NCBI GenBank assembly: GCA_009746045.1 | Contig: RPFO01000085.1 | Location: forward strand, 188,001-252,000 | DNA from: Mesostigma viride | Taxonomy: Eukaryota; Streptophyta; Mesostigmatophyceae; Mesostigmatales; Mesostigmataceae | DNA: 64,000 nt | Reading direction: 5' to 3' | Part shown: in pieces, positions 32,101 through 44,497 of the stretch | Numbering within the stretch: the stretch's first letter is position 1 | Layout: the number at the start of each line of letters is the position of its first letter | Made by a program: the position numbers and the translations under genes | Notes under the pieces: model-generated | Told to the model about the DNA's origin: nothing | The model's input: only the letters and a program-made list of their open reading frames with translations | Databases searched by the model: none

Positions 32101-35100
32101 AGGGAACACGTGCGGTGGAGAGGGAACACGTGCGGTGGAGAGGGAACACGTGCGGTGGAGAGGGAACACGTGCGGTGGAGAGGGAACACGTGCGGTGGAG
32201 AGGGAACACGTGCGGTGGAGAGGGAACACGTGCGGTGGAGAGGGAACACGTGCGGTGGAGAGGGAACACGTGCGGTGGAGAGGGAACACGTGCGGTGGAG
32301 AGGGAACACGTGCGGTGGAGAGGGAACACGTGCGGTGGAGAGGGAACACGTGCGGTGGAGAGGGAACACGTGCGGTGGAGAGGGAACACGTGCGGTGGAG
32401 AGGGAACACGTGCGGTGGAGAGGGAACACGTGCGGTGGAGAGGGAACACGTGCGGTGGAGAGGGAACACGTGCGGTGGAGAGGGAACACGTGCGGTGGAG
32501 AGGGAACACGTGCGGTGGAGAGGGAACACGTGCGGTGGAGAGGGAACACGTGCGGTGGAGAGGGAACACGTGCGGTGGAGAGGGAACACGTGCGGTGGAG
32601 AGGGAACACGTGCGGTGGAGAGGGAACACGTGCGGTGGAGAGGGAACACGTGCGGTGGAGAGGGAACACGTGCGGTGGAGAGGGAACACGTGCGGTGGAG
32701 AGGGAACACGTGCGGTGGAGAGGGAACACGTGCGGTGGAGAGGGAACACGTGCGGTGGAGAGGGAACACGTGCGGTGGAGAGGGAACACGTGCGGTGGAG
32801 AGGGAACACGTGCGGTGGAGAGGGAACACGTGCGGTGGAGAGGGAACACGTGCGGTGGAGAGGGAACACGTGCGGTGGAGAGGGAACACGTGCGGTGGAG
32901 AGGGAACACGTGCGGTGGAGAGGGAACACGTGCGGTGGAGAGGGAACACGTGCGGTGGAGAGGGAACACGTGCGGTGGAGAGGGAACACGTGCGGTGGAG
33001 AGGGAACACGTGCGGTGGAGAGGGAACACGTGCGGTGGAGAGGGAACACGTGCGGTGGAGAGGGAACACGTGCGGTGGAGAGGGAACACGTGCGGTGGAG
33101 AGGGAACACGTGCGGTGGAGAGGGAACACGTGCGGTGGAGAGGGAACACGTGCGGTGGAGAGGGAACACGTGCGGTGGAGAGGGAACACGTGCGGTGGAG
33201 AGGGAACACGTGCGGTGGAGAGGGAACACGTGCGGTGGAGAGGGAACACGTGCGGTGGAGAGGGAACACGTGCGGTGGAGAGGGAACACGTGCGGTGGAG
33301 AGGGAACACGTGCGGTGGAGAGGGAACACGTGCGGTGGAGAGGGAACACGTGCGGTGGAGAGGGAACACGTGCGGTGGAGAGGGAACACGTGCGGTGGAG
33401 AGGGAACACGTGCGGTGGAGAGGGAACACGTGCGGTGGAGAGGGAACACGTGCGGTGGAGAGGGAACACGTGCGGTGGAGAGGGAACACGTGCGGTGGAG
33501 AGGGAACACGTGCGGTGGAGAGGGAACACGTGCGGTGGAGAGGGAACACGTGCGGTGGAGAGGGAACACGTGCGGTGGAGAGGGAACACGTGCGGTGGAG
33601 AGGGAACACGTGCGGTGGAGAGGGAACACGTGCGGTGGAGAGGGAACACGTGCGGTGGAGAGGGAACACGTGCGGTGGAGAGGGAACACGTGCGGTGGAG
33701 AGGGAACACGTGCGGTGGAGAGGGAACACGTGCGGTGGAGAGGGAACACGTGCGGTGGAGAGGGAACACGTGCGGTGGAGAGGGAACACGTGCGGTGGAG
33801 AGGGAACACGTGCGGTGGAGAGGGAACACGTGCGGTGGAGAGGGAACACGTGCGGTGGAGAGGGAACACGTGCGGTGGAGAGGGAACACGTGCGGTGGAG
33901 AGGGAACACGTGCGGTGGAGAGGGAACACGTGCGGTGGAGAGGGAACACGTGCGGTGGAGAGGGAACACGTGCGGTGGAGAGGGAACACGTGCGGTGGAG
34001 AGGGAACACGTGCGGTGGAGAGGGAACACGTGCGGTGGAGAGGGAACACGTGCGGTGGAGAGGGAACACGTGCGGTGGAGAGGGAACACGTGCGGTGGAG
34101 AGGGAACACGTGCGGTGGAGAGGGAACACGTGCGGTGGAGAGGGAACACGTGCGGTGGAGAGGGAACACGTGCGGTGGAGAGGGAACACGTGCGGTGGAG
34201 AGGGAACACGTGCGGTGGAGAGGGAACACGTGCGGTGGAGAGGGAACACGTGCGGTGGAGAGGGAACACGTGCGGTGGAGAGGGAACACGTGCGGTGGAG
34301 AGGGAACACGTGCGGTGGAGAGGGAACACGTGCGGTGGAGAGGGAACACGTGCGGTGGAGAGGGAACACGTGCGGTGGAGAGGGAACACGTGCGGTGGAG
34401 AGGGAACACGTGCGGTGGAGAGGGAACACGTGCGGTGGAGAGGGAACACGTGCGGTGGAGAGGGAACACGTGCGGTGGAGAGGGAACACGTGCGGTGGAG
34501 AGGGAACACGTGCGGTGGAGAGGGAACACGTGCGGTGGAGAGGGAACACGTGCGGTGGAGAGGGAACACGTGCGGTGGAGAGGGAACACGTGCGGTGGAG
34601 AGGGAACACGTGCGGTGGAGAGGGAACACGTGCGGTGGAGAGGGAACACGTGCGGTGGAGAGGGAACACGTGCGGTGGAGAGGGAACACGTGCGGTGGAG
34701 AGGGAACACGTGCGGTGGAGAGGGAACACGTGCGGTGGAGAGGGAACACGTGCGGTGGAGAGGGAACACGTGCGGTGGAGAGGGAACACGTGCGGTGGAG
34801 AGGGAACACGTGCGGTGGAGAGGGAACACGTGCGGTGGAGAGGGAACACGTGCGGTGGAGAGGGAACACGTGCGGTGGAGAGGGAACACGTGCGGTGGAG
34901 AGGGAACACGTGCGGTGGAGAGGGAACACGTGCGGTGGAGAGGGAACACGTGCGGTGGAGAGGGAACACGTGCGGTGGAGAGGGAACACGTGCGGTGGAG
35001 AGGGAACACGTGCGGTGGAGAGGGAACACGTGCGGTGGAGAGGGAACACGTGCGGTGGAGAGGGAACACGTGCGGTGGAGAGGGAACACGTGCGGTGGAG

Positions 35101-38100
35101 AGGGAACACGTGCGGTGGAGAGGGAACACGTGCGGTGGAGAGGGAACACGTGCGGTGGAGAGGGAACACGTGCGGTGGAGAGGGAACACGTGCGGTGGAG
35201 AGGGAACACGTGCGGTGGAGAGGGAACACGTGCGGTGGAGAGGGAACACGTGCGGTGGAGAGGGAACACGTGCGGTGGAGAGGGAACACGTGCGGTGGAG
35301 AGGGAACACGTGCGGTGGAGAGGGAACACGTGCGGTGGAGAGGGAACACGTGCGGTGGAGAGGGAACACGTGCGGTGGAGAGGGAACACGTGCGGTGGAG
35401 AGGGAACACGTGCGGTGGAGAGGGAACACGTGCGGTGGAGAGGGAACACGTGCGGTGGAGAGGGAACACGTGCGGTGGAGAGGGAACACGTGCGGTGGAG
35501 AGGGAACACGTGCGGTGGAGAGGGAACACGTGCGGTGGAGAGGGAACACGTGCGGTGGAGAGGGAACACGTGCGGTGGAGAGGGAACACGTGCGGTGGAG
35601 AGGGAACACGTGCGGTGGAGAGGGAACACGTGCGGTGGAGAGGGAACACGTGCGGTGGAGAGGGAACACGTGCGGTGGAGAGGGAACACGTGCGGTGGAG
35701 AGGGAACACGTGCGGTGGAGAGGGAACACGTGCGGTGGAGAGGGAACACGTGCGGTGGAGAGGGAACACGTGCGGTGGAGAGGGAACACGTGCGGTGGAG
35801 AGGGAACACGTGCGGTGGAGAGGGAACACGTGCGGTGGAGAGGGAACACGTGCGGTGGAGAGGGAACACGTGCGGTGGAGAGGGAACACGTGCGGTGGAG
35901 AGGGAACACGTGCGGTGGAGAGGGAACACGTGCGGTGGAGAGGGAACACGTGCGGTGGAGAGGGAACACGTGCGGTGGAGAGGGAACACGTGCGGTGGAG
36001 AGGGAACACGTGCGGTGGAGAGGGAACACGTGCGGTGGAGAGGGAACACGTGCGGTGGAGAGGGAACACGTGCGGTGGAGAGGGAACACGTGCGGTGGAG
36101 AGGGAACACGTGCGGTGGAGAGGGAACACGTGCGGTGGAGAGGGAACACGTGCGGTGGAGAGGGAACACGTGCGGTGGAGAGGGAACACGTGCGGTGGAG
36201 AGGGAACACGTGCGGTGGAGAGGGAACACGTGCGGTGGAGAGGGAACACGTGCGGTGGAGAGGGAACACGTGCGGTGGAGAGGGAACACGTGCGGTGGAG
36301 AGGGAACACGTGCGGTGGAGAGGGAACACGTGCGGTGGAGAGGGAACACGTGCGGTGGAGAGGGAACACGTGCGGTGGAGAGGGAACACGTGCGGTGGAG
36401 AGGGAACACGTGCGGTGGAGAGGGAACACGTGCGGTGGAGAGGGAACACGTGCGGTGGAGAGGGAACACGTGCGGTGGAGAGGGAACACGTGCGGTGGAG
36501 AGGGAACACGTGCGGTGGAGAGGGAACACGTGCGGTGGAGAGGGAACACGTGCGGTGGAGAGGGAACACGTGCGGTGGAGAGGGAACACGTGCGGTGGAG
36601 AGGGAACACGTGCGGTGGAGAGGGAACACGTGCGGTGGAGAGGGAACACGTGCGGTGGAGAGGGAACACGTGCGGTGGAGAGGGAACACGTGCGGTGGAG
36701 AGGGAACACGTGCGGTGGAGAGGGAACACGTGCGGTGGAGAGGGAACACGTGCGGTGGAGAGGGAACACGTGCGGTGGAGAGGGAACACGTGCGGTGGAG
36801 AGGGAACACGTGCGGTGGAGAGGGAACACGTGCGGTGGAGAGGGAACACGTGCGGTGGAGAGGGAACACGTGCGGTGGAGAGGGAACACGTGCGGTGGAG
36901 AGGGAACACGTGCGGTGGAGAGGGAACACGTGCGGTGGAGAGGGAACACGTGCGGTGGAGAGGGAACACGTGCGGTGGAGAGGGAACACGTGCGGTGGAG
37001 AGGGAACACGTGCGGTGGAGAGGGAACACGTGCGGTGGAGAGGGAACACGTGCGGTGGAGAGGGAACACGTGCGGTGGAGAGGGAACACGTGCGGTGGAG
37101 AGGGAACACGTGCGGTGGAGAGGGAACACGTGCGGTGGAGAGGGAACACGTGCGGTGGAGAGGGAACACGTGCGGTGGAGAGGGAACACGTGCGGTGGAG
37201 AGGGAACACGTGCGGTGGAGAGGGAACACGTGCGGTGGAGAGGGAACACGTGCGGTGGAGAGGGAACACGTGCGGTGGAGAGGGAACACGTGCGGTGGAG
37301 AGGGAACACGTGCGGTGGAGAGGGAACACGTGCGGTGGAGAGGGAACACGTGCGGTGGAGAGGGAACACGTGCGGTGGAGAGGGAACACGTGCGGTGGAG
37401 AGGGAACACGTGCGGTGGAGAGGGAACACGTGCGGTGGAGAGGGAACACGTGCGGTGGAGAGGGAACACGTGCGGTGGAGAGGGAACACGTGCGGTGGAG
37501 AGGGAACACGTGCGGTGGAGAGGGAACACGTGCGGTGGAGAGGGAACACGTGCGGTGGAGAGGGAACACGTGCGGTGGAGAGGGAACACGTGCGGTGGAG
37601 AGGGAACACGTGCGGTGGAGAGGGAACACGTGCGGTGGAGAGGGAACACGTGCGGTGGAGAGGGAACACGTGCGGTGGAGAGGGAACACGTGCGGTGGAG
37701 AGGGAACACGTGCGGTGGAGAGGGAACACGTGCGGTGGAGAGGGAACACGTGCGGTGGAGAGGGAACACGTGCGGTGGAGAGGGAACACGTGCGGTGGAG
37801 AGGGAACACGTGCGGTGGAGAGGGAACACGTGCGGTGGAGAGGGAACACGTGCGGTGGAGAGGGAACACGTGCGGTGGAGAGGGAACACGTGCGGTGGAG
37901 AGGGAACACGTGCGGTGGAGAGGGAACACGTGCGGTGGAGAGGGAACACGTGCGGTGGAGAGGGAACACGTGCGGTGGAGAGGGAACACGTGCGGTGGAG
38001 AGGGAACACGTGCGGTGGAGAGGGAACACGTGCGGTGGAGAGGGAACACGTGCGGTGGAGAGGGAACACGTGCGGTGGAGAGGGAACACGTGCGGTGGAG

Positions 38101-41100
38101 AGGGAACACGTGCGGTGGAGAGGGAACACGTGCGGTGGAGAGGGAACACGTGCGGTGGAGAGGGAACACGTGCGGTGGAGAGGGAACACGTGCGGTGGAG
38201 AGGGAACACGTGCGGTGGAGAGGGAACACGTGCGGTGGAGAGGGAACACGTGCGGTGGAGAGGGAACACGTGCGGTGGAGAGGGAACACGTGCGGTGGAG
38301 AGGGAACACGTGCGATGGAGAGGGAACACGTGCGGTGGAGAGGGAACACGTGCGGTGGAGAGGGAACACGTGCGATGGAGAGGGAACACGTGCGGTGGAG
38401 AGGGAACACGTGCGGTGGGCGATGGAGAGGGAACACGGCGGTGGGCGGTGGAGAGGGAACAGGGCTATGGCTCTATTCCTCTATTGCTCTACCCCCTGGG
38501 ATAATGATAACAACAGTGAGATAAGAACAACAACGGTGAGATAATACTAACAACGGTGAGCAGCTGCTGAGGGGCTTGGGCCAGCAGGTGCTTTGCAGCA
38601 TGTAACCACAATTTGTGCAAAAACTGGAACGGGCGCATTCCCCTTGCTTGACCTCACCCCACCCTGTCAGCATCCCATGGGCACCTGTGCGTTGGTATCC
38701 TCCCCCATGCCATGCCATGCACACTTCCAGCAGAGCTTATGCCGTGGCCCCTATGTCACGGGAAGCCCAGCACATTTGTTACTAAAGCTTGGCCTGGCGA
38801 GGAAAAGTGGCCCCGAGTGGCCCTCACAGTAGGCACATATATTGGCATCATTGACCTCAACATCACCACTCGTGCCGGTATCATTACTACTAAAATCATG
38901 ATTGACCACATTACCACTCGTGCTGCCTATCTTTGCACCATTGACCTCATGACCACTGGTGCCTACCTTGACAAGCACCCTACCATGCTCGCCTACGACC
39001 GCACCCTTTGCTGTGTCATAGGCTGAAGCTGCCCTCCTTCCGATGCCTTGTTGATATGAAATCCCCTACAGGCGCATACACCCTGCATACGATCGCCTGG
39101 CCACCTGCTAAATGACAGATACAGCAGTGTGAGCGACATCCTCAGGTCTTTTACAGCGACCCCAGTTTCACCGGCTGCCGTTCTGCCGGAATGCTACTCA
39201 TGAGTCATTACCGCCCCCACGCTGCTGGGGCCACTAGCCAGCTCTGTCCCACAGCCACTAGTCAACTGCTCAAAAACAATCATCCGGTAAGTGACCACTC
39301 TGGAAATCGACAGGTTATGAAAAATGATGGCCGGAGCATTCCAACGCCGATTAGAGTGGTTGTAATGACTCCACCCAAGCGCGAGGGACAAGCGAGAGAG
39401 GCTCCAGCGCGCGAGGGACAAGAGAGAGCAACATCCAAGTCGATTACACCCAAGGTGCCGGTCACCATGCACCCTGTGGGAAACAGCGGATGGGCATGCA
39501 CAAAAGCCAGCAGGTGGCAGCATCAGAAGGGAGAACGCAAGGACGCAAGCACGCACTGCTTACCTGCCGAAATCGCGTGCCACTCTTCGGTAGTACATAT
39601 GCAGCCAATCGTTCAGCTCCGGCGGCAGGTCGTACACAAACACCTTCACGTCCGGCGGCGGGTGCCTCTGTACCCCGTCCCCCTGCCAGGCGTCCTTGGC
39701 CACAAACGCAGGCACGCCGTCCTGCACGAACACGGAGCAGTCCGCACCCCAGTAGCCGCGATTGCACACGCAGAAGCCCATCTTGCATGTTCCCCGGCCG
39801 TTGCAGTTGTTCAGGCAGCCCGCATATTCATCGACGGCAGAACATTCCCTCCCGGCCCAGCCCGGCCAACACCTGTTTGAATAGGGATATAAATAGTCAC
39901 ATGCACGGGAGTATTATTTGAAATATAGATCGCCATTCCTTCCCGGTCTAGCCAGGCCAGCACCCGTTGTGATGAGGGTGTCCATAGCCGCATGCGAGAC
40001 GGTATTACTTGGTGTTTAGTGAACTAAGTCCGTCCCGCTCCAGCCGGGCCAGACTTGCTGAAAAGGGGACATGTGCTATGAGCTTCCATTGCCGTTTGTC
40101 CATCATTTGTGGAGTTATCACTTCTGGGCACCACCGCAACACATGGAGCAATGGCGTCCCAGTGCAGCATGGTTCCGCACATCATGTCCGACACGTCACG
40201 TCCTGGAGCCCCCACCACACATGGACCCAACCAACATTTCTACTGAGCACATGCACATTTGGTGGCGGAGTATCTACCGAAGCCTGGGGCATGAAATTCC
40301 AAACGTCTTGCAGCTGGGGCTTACTGGTTTACACGCTCGGAGACCTGCTTGTGTGTCTGTTTTGAGCTAGGTCCACTTGTTGGCTAACCCCTGTGTCGCA
40401 ATCACTGGATTCCGTGCAGGCACAGACATGGGTGCATGCAGGCGTAGAGGATGGTAACGCCTCCAGCGACTTGTTGCCATCCCAGTCGTGGCATTTTATC
40501 TAGACATGAGGAACCAACCACCTCCTCCCCGCAATACATGATGCCTGGTTGCACTATACTGTATCATACGCCGCAATACTGAATGGTGTGTATGCAGTAC
40601 GGAGTACGGTAGTGAATATGTGCACTATACCCGCTACAGTGCACCACGTACAGGCATGCGCCGGTCATGCGGTCGACCACCGCCTCCCGATTCGCCAAGT
40701 TCTCCTGGAGCTGCGCCAAGTGGGCCTCTGCGCTGCGAGGGTTGAGCGCCATGCACATGCCGTGGTGGCTGCAGTTGCTGGGGCACCTGGGAGAAGGGGG
40801 AGGACGAACAAGAACGATGTTGCCAAGGGGGAGGGAGGCAGCAACACATGGGGGAGGGAGCGCGAGGCAACAAAATGTTGTGACGGGGGAGGGAGGCAGT
40901 GAAACATGGTGAAGGTGTGAAGGCGTAAAGGCGTAAGCAGGCGGCAAAATATTGTGAAGAGAGGGCACGTCAGCATCGGGAACGAAGAGTGAGGGATCCA
41001 GCACGGAGAGGAGAAGGTACGGGGTAGGCGTGGACGTGGTGCGGACACAGCGGGGGATGGCAAAACTAAAAGCACGGGACCGCGTGGCACACCGAACTGT

Positions 41101-44100
41101 CCACCATGTGACAGCCACAAAAACAACAACTACAATGTTTGAACGAATGTCATGTTCATATCGCCAATGGTGTCTGGATCGTCGTAAGATGATTGCCCGT
41201 AAGATGATTCTGGGGGGGCTTGCAACCCGGGTTGTCATCATCCACACCCATTTGCAGGGCAGGTGCAGGACATGCTGTGGTCTGTGCACCGATGCTTTGC
41301 TTGAATCTCTGCCCTCTGTACTCATCTGCTAGCGAGCTCGCGTCAGTAGACAGACTCGTTTCGATATGCTCAACCCCACAAACTTGACAATTATTGCTGA
41401 CGACCACAAGCCCACGTGCATCGTCGGTAACGGCGCGAGTACAAATGACAGCAGCATGATTCGCCCACCGCCAACGTGACAGCCACCGTTGGGCCTGCGC
41501 CATGATGCAGAGGGTCCTCTGGGGCCTGGCCCCCCCAGGCAGTGTGAGAAGCATTGGCGCGCTTCCTCCTCGTTGTGCAAGAGGGGTTGATGGCTCCTTT
41601 TCTGGTACCCACATGACGCAGCCGCGTTATTCAATTTAATGTAATCATGACGGCCTGCGGTGGTATCCCTGCAGATCACTACCCGCCTCAACGAAGGCCA
41701 CGTGACTTTACCCAACCCTATCTCTGGACAACGTTACCCCCTCTTGGCAACAACAGGACTGCCACCCCACTTGAATCTGGCATGCTCCTTGTCTCCCCTT
41801 CGCACCATCTCTCACAAACGTATACTTGTGTATATAACATGTTTTATCTCCTCTCCACAATAGGTATTTATCTCCTCTGCCCACGTGATCCCCGCGGCCC
41901 TCAACCACCCCATCCTCCCCGATCCAAAGTACGCCCACTCCTTTCTCTGGTTAACGGCGTCTCTGGTGAACAGCGCCAGTTGCCAAGTCTCCGTAAGCAG
42001 TAACCGCTGTCTCATTCTGACGCTCCGTCGACCGTGTCGGATACCCAGTCCGTGACGTTTGCGTTTGTGAGGCACTCTCCTAACCTGACTAGCTCACTCT
42101 CTCTTTGACTGCTTAGCTTACCCTCTCTAACTGTTTAGCTTACCCTGTCTCTACCTGTTTTGCTTACCCCCCCTCTCTAACGGTTTAGCTCGCCTTCTCC
42201 TTAACTGCTTAGCTTACCCTCTCCTTACCTTTCTACTGGCAGCTTTACTGTGCTACCACCGCTATGCCCCACATGTCCTGGCCACTTCACGGCCCCACCT
42301 ATTGCCCGAACGCTGCCAACCAAGGCAGCACACCGCGCTGGCACTGTGGCACATGCACATGTCACTCCTCTATGTCACCCCCCCCCCCCATCCCACGCAC
42401 CCCTTGATCCCACCTCACCCTCTCGTTGCACCCCAGATACCCGAACCCTGCTTCCTCTCCATCGCACCACCCACCCCTGGCTTGTATCAATCACCCCCCT
42501 GGCTCCTAACCCCACCCCCACCCACCTCTCCAGCGGCAGCGCCAGCACCTCGAACAAATCCCGTGTGGACACGTCCCGCTTCTCCACCAGCGTCTCACAC
42601 GTGCCATCGGGCCGCTGATAGACTGCCCCCTGGCTGGGGTTTTCAGGATTTGAGACGAGGCACTGTTCTTCTGCTGGGGCTGGCGCTGGCCACAGCCCCA
42701 GTCCCTTCTTCTTGGGCTCTTTCTGGACCACCCGGCCCATCAGCTTGCTGCGGATATACGCGTCGCGGTATACCGACTCAACAGGTGGCGCGTCCTCGGG
42801 CGACGCATACACCTGGGCGTGTGGGCACATAGTGGCATCCAGGGATTGAGAAAATCGGCTTCCTTTGAAAGTAGTTTAATTAACGCGTGCGGGAAAGATA
42901 GGGCCGCCATGCCTTGCGATACCTTATACTTGCGATGTGGAAGGCTGTCTGCGACATGGGGTGACTAATCCGATGTTTACCAAGGGTTTCAAGCTCGCCT
43001 AATTCTTCTTCTAGGACCCGGTTGGTTACAGGGGCCAGTGGCTGGTGATGAGTGGTCCGAAAATTGAAAGGTCGATTCTACACGAGTTGATTATAAAGAT
43101 CGTAACTGTTCTGTCAGCAGCGCACCAGCTGCCGGCTGGTTACTAAACGAATTTTTTAGAGGTGTTTTCAGTAGGTCGTGATTAATTATTACATAATGGA
43201 CTCGGACCGACCCAAATTTATCGTACAAGGGTCCATGGGCAACATTTGTGCGCGTTAGCTTCTATGGACCCTGTACGATTAGTGTATGTACTAGGCTGGC
43301 GGCGTGTAGCCACGCTCCTTTGGTGGCGTTTTCAGCACCGTTCAGGTCGGTGCGTGACGCCCATCGGTGTTCGTTCCTTTAGGATCATGTCAGCTTGTGT
43401 GTCGGCGGACCACGCCTTAAGGAAGCTAGGCAGGCAATCATGAATCAAAAGTCAGGCAGTGATACACGACGGCTTCTCTTCCATTCTCTCACCACGGAGG
43501 CTTCTTGCTTCCGCATGCAGACTGAGAAACTGTAAGGCAGGGCTCCACTTATTGTGTCAATCAAATGCTGGTCTTCTTGGAAGGCTAGTGACATAAGTAT
43601 GCTGCCTGTAGTCTGCAAATAAATTTATACAGTTTACAAAATGTAGGCAATGTGTATGCCCTCTCTCTCCTCAACTGCTGACTTTGCACTCATCCCTGCA
43701 CTCATTCCAGCCCGCCAGCCTGCACGCAATCAGCTGGATTAAAAGCAAACCAACTGGATGGTGTGCGTGCATCCAAGCACAGGAAGATGTATAACCCCCC
43801 ACCACCCCAAACATATACACGCACACACATACACATATACACACACAATCCCGCCCCCCACCCCACCCCACCCCACCCCACCCCACCCCACCCCACCCCA
43901 CCCCACCCCACCCCACCCCACCCCACCCCACCCCACCCCCCACCCCCACCCCACCCCCACCCCACCCCCACCCCCACCCCACCCCCCCCCCACCCCACCC
44001 ACCCCCACCCCACCCCACCCCCACCCCACCCCCACCCCACCCCACCCCCACCCCCACCCCGACCCCCACCCCCCCCCCCCCCCGCCCCCGCCCCCGCCCC

Positions 44101-44466
44101 CGCCCCCGCCCCCGCCCCGCCCCGCCCCCGCCCCGCCCCGCCCCGCCCCCGCCCCCGCCCCGCCCCCGCCCCCGCCCCCGCCCCGCCCCGCCCCCGCCCC
44201 CGCCCCCGCCCCCGCCCCCGCCCCCGCCCCCCCGCCCCCGCCCCCGCCCCGCCCCCGCCCCCGCCCCGCCCCCGCCCCCGCCCCCGCCCCGCCCCCGCCC
44301 CCGCCCCCGCCCCCGCCCCCGCCCCGCCCCCCCCCGCCCCGCCCCCGCCCCGCCCCCGCCCCCGCCCCGCCCCCGCCCCCGCCCCCGCCCCGCCCCCGCC
44401 CCCGCCCCCGCCCCGCCCCCGCCCGCCCCCCCCCGCCCCCGCCCCCGCCCCCGCCCCGCCCCTGCC

Positions 44467-44497
<31 letters not shown>

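Noticed and set aside
26118-38463. CRISPR-like array
   Set aside because: Units are contiguous with no unique spacers, and the genes around are eukaryotic.
25735-38544. Several open frames of more than 4,000 codons on both strands
   Set aside because: They arise because the 20-bp satellite unit has no stop in any frame. All frames read cyclic versions of the same repeat peptide, and flanking exons show that the region is intron.
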